Source: Rhizobium sp. SL86 (lineage in GTDB: Bacteria; Pseudomonadota; Alphaproteobacteria; Rhizobiales; Rhizobiaceae). Taken from it: DNA of 64,000 nucleotides. The stretch is from the NCBI RefSeq assembly GCF_026672545.1, contig NZ_JAPPRJ010000009.1:744001-808000 (forward strand), written 5' to 3'. Shown here one piece after another: positions 1 through 10,500 of the stretch. The number at the start of each line of letters is the position of its first letter. The stretch's first letter is position 1. Made by a program: the position numbers and the translations under genes. The notes under the pieces were generated by a model that saw only the letters and a list, made by a program, of their open reading frames with translations, was not told the DNA's origin and ran no database searches.

Positions 1-1708
1 TCTGTACGCGCCAGCGCCCCGTAACGCCTGGAGGAATGTCGTCAGCAAGCTGGAGCGGGATGCGATAATTCTCGCCGTCCGCTTTCAGTTTGAACGGCTT
101 GCGGAACTTGCCTTCTTCCGTACCACCCTCGCCGCATTCAATCATGGAGGGACTGTAGGCGATCTGGAAACTCAGATCGAAAGACGATGTCTTCATATGC
201 GTCTCGCCATTCGCGTCCGCCCATTCATAGGCAATCTCCCCGTGATAGGGCACGACAAAGCTGCCATAATCGACGGTCACGATTTCGGCGAACTTCTCCA
301 GAGAAGGATGCTCCTTGATCGCCTTCTGGCAAGCCCCAATTGTTTCTCTGTCGCATTCAAGCGCCACCTGATCTTCGATGCCGAATTGCTTGAAAAACGG
401 CGCGTAGTCCACGTGTTGCAATTCCGCGATCTTCTCGAAAGCCTGCAGGGGAAGTTCGAATAAAACTTTGTCCTTGACGGCGAGCGTGCCTGTCACCTTG
501 ACCTTTGACATGTCGCTCCAACCGAAATTCTGCACGTCGAAGGCCGTCGTGAACTCCGGACCTTGGCAGGCTCCCGGGAACGGCCCATCGACCTGAACTG
601 CCGGTTCGCGATCGGAAACGCTTCGGCTGACATCGATATAACCGCCAGCTATGCGAACCGTCTCCTCGGAAAGATTGCTCAAATCGAGAATGAACGGGGT
701 TGGCTGGTAATATTCGATCGGACCTAGGAAGCTTAGTTCTGTGATGACCGAAAACCGCTCGTCTTGAGTAATCTGAATCGGAACCCTGCCGCGCCACACA
801 TCGAAAAGCCTTGCATTGTCTGGCAAAACCTTCAAGACTTCGCCAGAAGCCTGCGATGTGTAGCCGAGCGCCTGAACATCGGCGACGGGGTCGATCACCT
901 GACGCCTATCGACCACAAGACCTGCCTCAATGTTCGCAGCGTTGTCGTACTTGGCAAGCAAGAGTTCCACCTGCCCCGGATCCGCGGGCATCACGCGCGA
1001 CCCTTCGACTTCGTTGCCGGCCTGCCAGCGTGCATAAAGTGCCGGACCGTCGCCGATACGAATGCGTCCCATTCCGTCGCGCAGTCCAGCGGCGAACCCG
1101 CCTTCGTACACTATCCCTGTGCGGCCGATGTAGACACCGTTGCCATGACGCTTACCACTCTGGAAGAACCCCGCATACTCGTCTCCATTCGGTAATTGCA
1201 GGCGTCCATGGCCATCCATCAGACCATTTTTCCAACTACCTCTATAGCTGGCGCCTGCCCGGTGCAGGTATACTCCCTGACCTTCGGCATGCCCCTCGAT
1301 CAGCGTCCCGATAAACCGTGCCACCGCCGCACTCTTGTCATAAGAGGCCGCTCCTTTTTCGCGCCAAACAAGACGACCGCTGCCAGTCACGGTACCGTCG
1401 CGGTCCGCGGTCACATCGTCAGCCAGCCACGTCAACGCGTACCCCTGCGCGGCCAGCGGGTCCCACACCCGATAGTTTCGACGAACGAGACGCTTTTCAT
1501 GGCGGTCCCATACGAGTTGGACGAGATCACGCCACGCCCCGGCGGAAAATCCGGGAAGCACGGTGGCCTCCGCCGTTTCCTTCGCAGCCGCGAGACGCAC
1601 AGCCGAACCGGCATTGGCGCTGCCGGATAGAGAAGTGGCGACAGCAAGCACAGCGTAGACCAACATCGCGCTTTCCCGAAAACCGGCAACGATTCCCTCA
1701 GTCTTCAT
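1..1708 (-). CDS. Secreted MORN-repeat protein, 3' end beyond window
   Basis: The frame is open from an ATG at 1708 to the left edge (569 codons seen, no stop), so the C-terminus is missing. Residues 1 to about 33 look like a signal peptide: a charged start, then the hydrophobic run MLVYAVLAVATSLSG, ending with SANA. Residues about 137-235 hold roughly four MORN-type repeats (YRGSWKNGLMDGHGR, YAGFFQSGKRHGNGVY and YEGGFAAGLRDGMGR are visible). The following 330 residues are not recognised. MORN repeats elsewhere bind membranes or act as spacers; no enzymatic domain is evident. The gene starts 23 bp after the stop of the TIR-STAND-propeller gene on the same strand, so the two are probably co-transcribed. 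The function is unknown. Pairing an exported MORN protein with a TIR sensor is unusual. Confidence 0.8.
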   Translation of the reverse strand, partial: MKTEGIVAGFRESAMLVYAVLAVATSLSGSANAGSAVRLAAAKETAEATVLPGFSAGAWRDLVQLVWDRHEKRLVRRNYRVWDPLAAQGYALTWLADDVTADRDGTVTGSGRLVWREKGAASYDKSAAVARFIGTLIEGHAEGQGVYLHRAGASYRGSWKNGLMDGHGRLQLPNGDEYAGFFQSGKRHGNGVYIGRTGIVYEGGFAAGLRDGMGRIRIGDGPALYARWQAGNEVEGSRVMPADPGQVELLLAKYDNAANIEAGLVVDRRQVIDPVADVQALGYTSQASGEVLKVLPDNARLFDVWRGRVPIQITQDERFSVITELSFLGPIEYYQPTPFILDLSNLSEETVRIAGGYIDVSRSVSDREPAVQVDGPFPGACQGPEFTTAFDVQNFGWSDMSKVKVTGTLAVKDKVLFELPLQAFEKIAELQHVDYAPFFKQFGIEDQVALECDRETIGACQKAIKEHPSLEKFAEIVTVDYGSFVVPYHGEIAYEWADANGETHMKTSSFDLSFQIAYSPSMIECGEGGTEEGKFRKPFKLKADGENYRIPLQLADDIPPGVTGRWRVQ

Positions 1709-1731
1709 GACCACCCCTCTTGTCTTGGCAT

Positions 1732-4700
1732 TCATTTGAAATGGCGCAAGACAGCGCCGGCACGTTCTTCCCAAAGCACCGCATCAAGCGCTACGATCTC
1801 GACGTCGCCAGTCCCAGTCGCCACAGCGAGATGGCCATCGTCAAACCAGTCCAGAGAAACCGCCTTCATCACGCCGTTCTTCAGCTCCCCGGCGAACGAA
1901 CGTTGCGGTACAATCCTTAGGGACAGTATCCGTTCATCATCAGCCAACCGCCAGACATAAAGATCCCCCTCCGTCGACAGTGCTGCAAGGCGGTCTCCTG
2001 CCGGTGAAAACGCCACGGTTTTCGAAGTTGGGCTGTTCGTTCGCAACGAACGCATGCCGCCGCCATCGACATCGACGAGCATAATATTACCCTTTTGTTC
2101 GGTCGTGGCGATCGTCCTTTCATCGCCGCTAAGCACAAGACTCTTCATACCGATCCGCTTGTTCGGACCGGCAGGAGCAGCCTCCAGAAGCGTCTCGAAC
2201 GTCGCATCCGCGATAGCCCAGCGCCGCAGTGAACCATCGGTATAATTCGCGTAGAGCAGATCGCCCGCGGCATTCGCAATCGCGCCCCACGGCGCAACGG
2301 GCTCACCCACTTTAGGCAGAAGAACCGTCGGCGCACCGCCGCTGACAGCCGCAATTGCGATCTCGGAGGAACGAATCGGCATCAACGCCAATCGCTCGCC
2401 CCCCGCCCAAGCGATATTCTGCATTTCCCCCGCAACCTCAACAGCGCGGAAGGCGCCCGGCATCGACGTCGCTCCCACGGCGAAACCTGTCCGCCGGAAG
2501 AGCGCTGCCAGCCGCCCATCCGCGCCCCATGCGAGGCCGGAGACGCGGGCCTTAGGCGCATTCTCCACATCCCATCGCCCAAACGAACCATCACGGCTGA
2601 CCAGCCAGATACATCCCTCTTCATCGCCGATGGCCGAGGTGCCTGTAGCGCGATTAAGGGCGAAGCTTTTCGGAGCGATATCGGGACCGGCAAGAGTTGT
2701 CCTGACACGGACGTCCGGCGTCCGGGTCCAGACCAGCAAGTTCTCGCCGTCGATAGAAGCAACGCGCTCTCCATCCTCCGCCCATGCCGCCTGAAGGATC
2801 ATCTGACTGTGGCCGAAAAATGAAGCGGGCCGCTGCTCCTGACCCGCTCCGACCCGCCATAGGCATAGAGCTGTAGAGCCACAGGCGTATAGAAGTTCGT
2901 CACGCGCGGGCGACCAAGCAAGTAGAGGAACCCGCGAGCCATTAACCGCAATCCTCAGCGCCTGCCCTCCCCTCCCGATGTCCCGGTTTAGTACATAGAC
3001 CTCTCCGTTTGCGCGGGCGGTGGCAAGATAGCGCCCATCTCTGGACAGATCCATAGCTTCGATCCCACCAGGAACGTAAGCGAATTCGGTATCGGTAATC
3101 TTGTCGCCGCCTATTTCGCGTATTATGCCATACGAGTCACCAGCTAGAATGCGCGTTCCATCGGCCCCGACCGTTACGGCGGTTACATTTTCAAGATCCG
3201 CTAGACGACGCTTGCACACGGGTGCCTCTTCCTGATCTTTTGAATGGCAAGACCACATCGCAGCCATGCCATTGGCGGTTACGGCGGCAATAACGTGCCC
3301 GTCCTGCGAGGCATCAGCCGCGACGCCACGCTGCTTCAAAGGCAAATCGTCGGCCTCCGTCGGTATTTCGACCGCCGAAGTCCGCCCGTCGTAGAAAAGC
3401 AGACCACCTTCAGCTAACAGGCCGAGCATACCGCCGAAGGCCGGATAGAGTCCGACCGTAATCGTAGAATCTTCGGGTGCATCACCCTTCCGCGCAAATC
3501 CACGACGAAAAGCGTCGCCGGCAGACGGCACGGTCAGTAGGAACCCCTGACGCGCAGCTATATCGAGCCTCCCGTCCGATCTCCATGCGATTGACATCGG
3601 CGCGGCGTTTGCCAGCGGATAGATGAAGTCAAGGTAAGGAGATATCTCCAGCGCGGCCCCGAGAAATGCCGAACGGGTTTCCTCGTTTTCCACACGTCGA
3701 AAAGCTGACAAGCCGCTTGAAACCGCATCCACAAAGTCGCCATCCAGAAGGGCATCCTGCGAGTGTATAACATCCAGTGCGGCCAACGCATTCGTCCGTT
3801 CAGCCTCGGCCTGCCGGTAAAGATAGAAAACGAGAACAGCGGCGACCGCGACGATTCCGGTTGTGGCCAAAGCTAAGTTCAGTAATCGCTTAAGCGTGCG
3901 GGCGATCCTGCGCGCCATGTCCGCTTCCTTACGTAGCGCCTCGGTCTTCGCGGCCTCAATCGCTTCCTCCATCGTGCGGCAGGCGTCGATGTATTCGAAA
4001 TCAGTCGGCTCCAGAAGCTTATGAAAATCTTCTTTCTCCGCCGAGACTTCCGCATGCTTCAACCGGTCGCCGCGATGGGAAAGCCAGTTCTCGCTCCTTC
4101 CATTTGCCGCCCACTCCATCGCGGCGCGCTGCACGCCGTTGACAGTGCTGTAATCGGACAGCCGCTCCTTGAGCCATTCATCGAGATCGCTCCACTGCCG
4201 AAGCAATGCCTCGTGCGCTGGCTCCACTGTGACCTCGCCGTTTTCAGGATCCCGGTCACTGGAAAGCAGACGCTCTCTCAGCATGATGTCCATTAGCGGC
4301 CTCGCCTCCTCGGGGATTTCCGACATTCGTGCGATCCGCCGCCGCACGGCATTCGTCTCCGGATCGATCCCCGCCAGCCATGGAATGAGCCCCCGGCGCA
4401 TGAGGACCATGCGCGCCTTGCGGTCGACCGGTATGCGACGGTCCTCATCGGCCAGTTCCATCACCCGCTCGATAGCCGCCGTGATCGAACCGCGAAGACG
4501 ACCGAGTTTTTCATACCCCTCGAGCGTCATCGCCCCGCTATCCCCGAAACGACGGTACATGCGCTGCAACGTGAAGGCCAGAAGCGGCAGTGAATCCTTG
4601 GTTCCGCCATTCTGGATGTCGCTCAGCAACGCATCGATCAGAGCATCATCGATCGCAAGCGGTCTCCCGGCTTCCACCTGCCGACGCCCCGGTCCGCGGA

Positions 4701-5922
4701 TAACTTCGCCGTACTCACCGATGGGCATGGGCGGGAGACTGAAATCCTCGCGCTGGATATCCTTTTCACGCGGTAAGGACTGAAAAGCGTCAAAATGATC
4801 GGTTCTTATCGTCATGAGCACAACGAGTTGGAACGCATTGGTTTCGTTCTCGCCACGGTCGCGCGTCATTAGCCATTCTATCAATTCAAGAAAGCGTCCC
4901 GCCTCACCAGTCGCGTTGGCAACTAACAGTTCTTCCCCCTGATCGACCGGCAGCACCAAAGTTGGCTCGGAGCTTGCCGTGTCGGCGAACACGTCGACAG
5001 GCCTTGCGGCGACAAGCGCCCACAGCATGTCATGCACATGTTGTGGGCCGGCTTCGACGGCGGCTTCCACCGCGTCAAGGCTGCGAGGTATTCCAGCCGC
5101 GCGAAAGGCCGCGACAAGCGCGGGAACGAGCCCGGTCTGACCTGTGAGCGGCCGCATCGCAGGGCGAACGGCTGGCAAACACAAAAAATGACGATCGTCG
5201 CGCTTCAGCCGCGGCAGCAGACCTGCCCGCATGAAGGAAGACTTTCCCGAACCCGATGCGCCTAGAATGACCATCATCTTTGAATTGCCGTCGGACCTGA
5301 TCCGACGCAGCAGTTTCAAGGCATCACTGATCTTACCGTCTCGCCCGAAATATATCCCCGCATCCTCTTCCAAAAGAGGCGCAAGGCCGGGATAAGGCAG
5401 GCGGCCAGGATCACCGGGGGGCGGCCAAGTAAAATAACCCGCCTCGACGCCCATCGATTGCAAGCCGATCTTCAGCCGACGAAGTTGGGTCGAGGAGAAC
5501 GCAACGGAAACTGGCTGATTGCCGTCGCCATAGGGAACTTCCACAATATGATCAAGCACACCCTGCGTCAGATCGACAATTTGCCATTCAGCGGTAAGCG
5601 CGGCGGGAATTTCATCGTAGGGAAGCGGCTTTACAATGCAGGCGATGACAGGCTTGTGCTGGAGACTGGCTGTATTGAGTTCTGCAAGGCACCATCTCGA
5701 TGCGGTCCATGCGGGGGATAATAGGACCAGAACGGCATCACATTGCCTTATAGCATTCGCCAGTTCATCCCGCCAGCGGGTACCAGCTTTTATGCCCTCT
5801 ACCTCATCTATATCCAGGAAAAGCCGTGACCATCCCTCATCTCGCAGCCAGTCCTTCAACGCCAGAGTTTCGGCGTTGTCAGCACTTGCGTGACTTATGA
5901 ACAGCCGTCCCTGACCGGTCAT
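1732..5922 (-). CDS. TIR - STAND ATPase - TM - beta-propeller protein
   Basis: 1,396 residues. Residues 5-130 form a TIR domain (RLFISHASADN at the start; SRWCLAEL carries the glutamate expected of NAD-cleaving TIRs). A STAND/AAA ATPase follows, with Walker A GASGSGKSS near 220 and LVLPVDQGEELL as a Walker B-like segment. A charged helix leads into one membrane segment (about 679-702). The rest, about 740-1396, reads as WD40-like blades (for example AWSPARDELLYACG, LVWTRTPDVR, VAFSPAGDRLAALS). STAND proteins with propellers commonly act as ligand sensors whose oligomerisation activates the effector; a bacterial NLR-like antiphage role is inferred. The start at ATG 5922 is preferred over the adjacent TTG 5925 because GGGAAAGG lies six bases before it. 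It is a paralogue of the gene at 13867-18210 through the ATPase core. Confidence 0.88.
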   Translation of the reverse strand: MTGQGRLFISHASADNAETLALKDWLRDEGWSRLFLDIDEVEGIKAGTRWRDELANAIRQCDAVLVLLSPAWTASRWCLAELNTASLQHKPVIACIVKPLPYDEIPAALTAEWQIVDLTQGVLDHIVEVPYGDGNQPVSVAFSSTQLRRLKIGLQSMGVEAGYFTWPPPGDPGRLPYPGLAPLLEEDAGIYFGRDGKISDALKLLRRIRSDGNSKMMVILGASGSGKSSFMRAGLLPRLKRDDRHFLCLPAVRPAMRPLTGQTGLVPALVAAFRAAGIPRSLDAVEAAVEAGPQHVHDMLWALVAARPVDVFADTASSEPTLVLPVDQGEELLVANATGEAGRFLELIEWLMTRDRGENETNAFQLVVLMTIRTDHFDAFQSLPREKDIQREDFSLPPMPIGEYGEVIRGPGRRQVEAGRPLAIDDALIDALLSDIQNGGTKDSLPLLAFTLQRMYRRFGDSGAMTLEGYEKLGRLRGSITAAIERVMELADEDRRIPVDRKARMVLMRRGLIPWLAGIDPETNAVRRRIARMSEIPEEARPLMDIMLRERLLSSDRDPENGEVTVEPAHEALLRQWSDLDEWLKERLSDYSTVNGVQRAAMEWAANGRSENWLSHRGDRLKHAEVSAEKEDFHKLLEPTDFEYIDACRTMEEAIEAAKTEALRKEADMARRIARTLKRLLNLALATTGIVAVAAVLVFYLYRQAEAERTNALAALDVIHSQDALLDGDFVDAVSSGLSAFRRVENEETRSAFLGAALEISPYLDFIYPLANAAPMSIAWRSDGRLDIAARQGFLLTVPSAGDAFRRGFARKGDAPEDSTITVGLYPAFGGMLGLLAEGGLLFYDGRTSAVEIPTEADDLPLKQRGVAADASQDGHVIAAVTANGMAAMWSCHSKDQEEAPVCKRRLADLENVTAVTVGADGTRILAGDSYGIIREIGGDKITDTEFAYVPGGIEAMDLSRDGRYLATARANGEVYVLNRDIGRGGQALRIAVNGSRVPLLAWSPARDELLYACGSTALCLWRVGAGQEQRPASFFGHSQMILQAAWAEDGERVASIDGENLLVWTRTPDVRVRTTLAGPDIAPKSFALNRATGTSAIGDEEGCIWLVSRDGSFGRWDVENAPKARVSGLAWGADGRLAALFRRTGFAVGATSMPGAFRAVEVAGEMQNIAWAGGERLALMPIRSSEIAIAAVSGGAPTVLLPKVGEPVAPWGAIANAAGDLLYANYTDGSLRRWAIADATFETLLEAAPAGPNKRIGMKSLVLSGDERTIATTEQKGNIMLVDVDGGGMRSLRTNSPTSKTVAFSPAGDRLAALSTEGDLYVWRLADDERILSLRIVPQRSFAGELKNGVMKAVSLDWFDDGHLAVATGTGDVEIVALDAVLWEERAGAVLRHFK

Positions 5923-6238
5923 CAAGCGCCTTTCCCGTCAATCTTGCATTCAAATCCTAATGCATGCCTTCGCGTACCATTTCACTAATGTCCTGCGCGC
6001 ACGCGCCCATGGCGCACACCTATTACTTGCGGATCTCAATCTTTTCCAATGCGGCCGGCAAGTGCAAGAGGAAAAATTCTCCGTTACCCGCAGCAGGGAA
6101 AGCGGCAGAGCCGCCGGCTACGCAGCGTCGAGATCATATTGTGCCGCTGAAATCATTACTCACCAGAGACTTCAAGCATCATCAATGGTCATGTTCTGCG
6201 AATTGCAAATTCAGGTATCCAGCCACCATTTTCGCGCC
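5923..6238. other. Intergenic stretch without a recognisable gene
   Basis: Between the start of the TIR-STAND-propeller gene and the DUF1612 remnant. It should contain the promoter of the leftward TIR gene. No convincing ORF, repeat or RNA was seen. Confidence 0.5.
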
Positions 6239-6607
6239 CTAAGCCCGAAACCTCCTTCTCACCATCATCGCGCGAAAGCCGAACTTCTGAACGATGCGCC
6301 GCACCGCCTGTGGCGCGACATCAAGTGCCCTCGCCGCCGCGCCTGCCGAGATCAACGGCGTCGCCATCACAAGCTCTACAAGCCCAAACGACCTAGAAGA
6401 CGTACGCCGTCCGTCGAGCTTCCGCATGAACTCACACTGCAACATCTGACGCGCCAGAGCCAGCCTGGCATGGTCCTTGAGACCAGTCTGGGCGGCTAGG
6501 GTCAGAGCATCGGCAAAGGCAGACCAACCAAGTCTGACGATCACGATACTTGTGTCGGGGCTCGAGCGGGCAGGAGTTTCCGCCCGACTTCGGCCAGGTG
6601 CCGTCAA
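6239..6607 (-). pseudogene. C-terminal remnant of a DUF1612/HTH (RHE_PE00001-type) protein
   Basis: About 110 residues match the C-terminal part of the rhizobial DUF1612 plus helix-turn-helix family as I remember it: GLKDHARLALARQMLQ, then DGRRTSSRSFGLVELV, then PLISAGAAARALDVAPQA and RRIVQKFGFR, ending at FRA. Full-length members are roughly 350-400 residues, so the N-terminal two thirds are gone and no upstream coding sequence is joined to it. These proteins are abundant on rhizobial plasmids and islands; their function is not established. A second, frameshifted copy lies in the same orientation at 21372-21799, so the two bracket the TIR cluster. It is called a pseudogene on truncation alone. 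Confidence 0.7.
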
Positions 6608-7202
6608 AAAACGAGATGATGAGAAAGCCCCCCGTAAGAATAGCCCGTTCCATTCTCACGCGAACGGACCCCTCTAGTATCACACCCAACGCAGAATTGG
6701 GGTATACCCCTGCGAAGTTGCAGGGACAGCGAATTGCGGATATCGCGTCGTTTTAGCCGCGACATCCGCTAATCGATCTCGTGCGTCTTATGCCGGCTAA
6801 ACGCTCGTCGAAGTCGAAAAGCCACGCGTCGTTTTGTCAATTTTGCAGAGACCAGGCGCGCCTCCCCCCTTGCTGCATCGACGACACGTCGGATCGCGGC
6901 GGACCGCGAGAACGCATCGCCGCGGACTTCGTCGCCATCGCCGCCCGGCCCACAGCATCAACAAAAACGACGGCTCCGTTTTGTTCGACATCCCACAAAA
7001 AACGCTTCCAAAACGATCTCGTGAACGCGAAGATGTCATTCACGCCTCTTATTGAAGTTGCAGACTCGTTGCTTGCGGAAAACCTGCCATGACCCATCTA
7101 TTGGCACGCTATTCTCTGCCCGCCACGCCTCCATGCGCAGACATTGCGGATTGTTTTTCGCCGAGGCCAATCCTGCGCTGCCTCGTTCAGAAGGTTTAAC
7201 GA
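6608..7202. other. 595-bp gap, no recognisable gene
   Basis: Short overlapping frames exist on both strands, but none has a believable start, codon pattern or familiar motif. The right end carries AGAAGG eight bases before the ATG of the truncated TIR gene. It is probably decayed DNA between the DUF1612 remnant and the TIR genes. Confidence 0.45.
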
Positions 7203-7457
7203 ATGGCCCGGATCTTCATTTCCCATTCCAGTCTGGACAACGAGGCCGCCGCCGACCTGAAGCTCTGGCTGGAAAGCAAGGGCTTCCAGCAGACCTTTCT
7301 GGATTTCGACAAGGACAGCGGAATCCAGCCCGGCGCCGAATGGGAAAGAACGCTGTATCGCGAGGTGGAGCGGGCGCAGGCGGTGGTGATCGTCGTCACC
7401 GATCACTGGCTGCGGTCGAAGTCCGCTATTCAAGATACAGCTTCGTTGCGACAATGA
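7203..7457 (+). pseudogene. Truncated TIR domain gene (84 residues)
   Basis: The product starts MARIFISHSSLDNEAAADLK, a normal TIR N-terminus very like that of the protein encoded at 13867-18210, and runs through AVVIVVTDHWLRSKS. There the similarity stops, just before the WCxxE helix that carries the catalytic glutamate, and 12 unrelated codons follow. The original start and ribosome site survive. It looks like the 5' stub of a fourth TIR-STAND gene whose body was deleted or replaced. The intact TIR-ATPase-TPR gene begins 56 bp downstream. An expressed TIR decoy cannot be excluded, but the missing glutamate argues against enzyme activity. Confidence 0.7.
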
Positions 7458-7513
7458 TGTCGTGATGCGTCGATAAGAATTGCCTGCACTTCAATTTTGG
7501 GGGGAGCCGTTAC

Positions 7514-10500
7514 ATGGCAAAGGTCTTCATCAGCTACTCGTCCCGGCACCGCGATCTTACGCGGGACTTTGCGGCCCGTTTGGTTGCTGAAGGTCTCACC
7601 GTCTGGTGGGATCGCGAACTGGAAGCTTGGGGTGAATACGAACCCCAGATCAACGAGGCGCTTCTTGCTGCGGATGTTGTAGTCGTCATCTGGAGCCCGG
7701 GTGCCGTCGCGTCGCGATTCGTGAAGGCCGAGGTTGAGCGGGCGCTCCTGTCACGCAAGCTTGTCAATCTCCGCGCGCCGGACTTTCCGCTGAGTGACGT
7801 CCCCCTGAACTATGCTGCGGTGGATCATATTCAGACACTGGAGTTGGATGACCTCGCGCCAGTGCTCAAGGCGATCGACACGGTCCGCCGCGGCGAAACC
7901 CTTGTCGGCGCACGACAATTGCACGAGCACTACCGCGAGAGGTTCGGCGAGTCCTTGTTCGATCCACGCAGGCAGGCCCTGCCCAAGGACCCGGCAATGG
8001 TCACCCCCTCGGTGCTACTGCAGGCCCCATTTGAGGTGGCAAACTATGCCGATGCTGCGGGCGTCCTTGCCGATATGCTGGACTGGTGCCACGGCGCCGG
8101 GACTTATTCAGAAATCAATCGTCTGGCCGCAGGGCGCCTGCTGCATGGGCCGGGGGGCCTGGGCAAGACCCGGTTGATGATCGAGGCCGTGCGTCGCCTG
8201 CGGGCCGAGGGCTGGCTGGCGGGGTTCTACCCGGCCGCGCCCACGGGCGACCCGGCGCGCAGTGACATGCGGCGTCTGGCCATCCAGCAGGTGCTGTCGC
8301 ATGGACCTGAATCAGGCGTCCTGATGGTGCTGGACTATGCCGAGTCGCGCGCCTCCGATGTGATCGAACTGGCCCGGATGGCGCGCAAACGCCCGGATGA
8401 CGCGATCCGCCCGTTCCGCCTTGTGCTCCTTTCGCGGGGCGAGGGCTGGTGGCAGGATATCTACCGCACCGAGCCCGAGGTGCAGGTCGTCTTCAACAAG
8501 CGCGGCGCACCGCATGGCGACGTGATCGCGGCAGCGCCCTTGCCCGAAGGTCCCGAACGGTTGCAGGTCTTCGACGCCATGCGCGCCGCGCTAGCGCCCA
8601 TCGTCGCGCAACAGGCCGCCGCCGGACGCTTTCCGCCGGTCAATGAGACCGCACTGCTACAGGACAAGCGCGACCGGTTGGCGACGAACACCGCCTATGC
8701 GCGCCCACTCGCCCTGCAGATGGAGGCACTGTTGTCGTTGGCCGGCGAGAGTGGCAGCGAGATTGCGGAACTTCTTGAAAGCGTGTTGCTGCTGGAGCGG
8801 AATCATTGGCGCAAGGTGATCGTCGGGCTGGCAGATGACGGGCGGCGCGAAATGGCGATGCGCCGGGGAATCAGTCAGGTTACCGCACTGGGCGGGGTGG
8901 ATGCCAAGCCCGCGCTGCAACGCTTGATGCAGCGCGACCTCTATTTTGGGCAGCGTGCGCCCATCGACATGCCGCTGTCCGAACTCAACAGGCTCTATGG
9001 CCGGGGGCAGACCTGGGTGGCCCCGCTGGAGCCGGACCTTATCGGGGAACACGAACTCCTGTCCTCGGGCGACGAGGATATGCTGGACGCCTGCCGCGCC
9101 TGGATCGACGGACTGCCCGAGCCCGACCGCAGCCCGCGTCGCCGCATCCTGTTCACCATGCTGCAACGCGCCGCGCGGAGCGAACACGGGGCCAGCGCCC
9201 GGGTGGCGGAGGCGCTGTCGCGTCATCTGGTAGCCGGGCTGACCGAGGACGAGGTGCCGGACCTGATCGCGGTGGCGATAGAGACACAGGGGCCACTCGC
9301 TGGCGTGATCGAGGAGCTGGTTCCGACCGTGCCATTTGATGTGCTCGCAGCTATCGAAGCGTCCGTTCCTGCGTTAACGGTGAGGCTCGCTGGAGTAGCT
9401 GAAGCCATAGTCACCCGTCGCGAAAAGGACTTGCGCGCCAGCGAACCATCAACGAACGACGAAATTGCCCAAGCTGCGTTCGCAAAGGTCCTGCACGATC
9501 GGGCGCGGTCGCTTCACATGCTTGGCCGCTGGGAGGACGCTTTAGTAGTATGGGAGGAGGCCGTAGCAACTGGCAGACAGCTCATATCAACCCAGTTGGA
9601 TGGCACCAAACCCAAGCTTGCGAAAAGTCTTAGTAATCTCAGTCTCACTCTCTCATGTCTAGGTCGAAGGGATCAGGCGCTGACGGCCGCGGATGAGGCT
9701 GTCACAATTCTACGCCATGTTGCATCCAACCGTGCAGACGCCGCAGAGCAGGATTTAGCTCATGGCCTTGATTGCCTGAGCATCTCTCTGGCGGAGCTTG
9801 GACGCCACGTGGATGCTGTCGTGGCATCTGAAGAGGCCGTGGCGATCTATCGCCGTCTCGCGGTTTCACGCTCAACCGTTTTCGAACCTGACCTTGCCTC
9901 AAGTCTATACAGCCTCGGAATCCGTCTTGCCGATCTCGGCCGGCGGGAGGAGGCGTTGGCGGCGACTGAGGGGAGCTTGACAATCTACAATCGCCTCGCC
10001 GCCGCCCGCCCGGACGCCTTCGAACCAGACCTCGCAAAATGCTTGGTCAACCACGGGAACTCACTTTCCAATCTCGGCCAGCTCGAAGCAGCACTTGTCG
10101 CAACTGAGAACGCAGTGGCAATCCTCCGCCGTCTCGCCTCAGAGCGTCCAGACGTCTTCGAGCCGGACCTTGCAAGAGGATTGCAAAACCTCGGGAACAG
10201 GTTTGGCCATCTTGGCCAGCACGAAATGACATTGGTAGCGACAGAAGAAGCATTGATGATTCGCCGCCGTCTCGTCGAAGCACACCCTGACGCCTTTGAG
10301 GCTGAATTTTCAGACAATCTCACTTGCTACGGTGTCCACCTTTACCATCTCGGTAGACTGGAAGCGGCGCTTGCGGCAACAGACCAGGCGTTAGAGATCT
10401 ATCGGCGTTTGGCCGCAGCCCACCCCAACGCCTATGAGCCAAGCCTTGCACGAAATCTGAATAACCGTGGATGCTTTCTCGCTGCTGTCGGCCGCAGTGC

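Noticed and set aside
6781..7097. Overlapping short frames on both strands before the TIR stub
   Set aside because: Several mutually exclusive frames of similar length, none with start signals or recognisable motifs.
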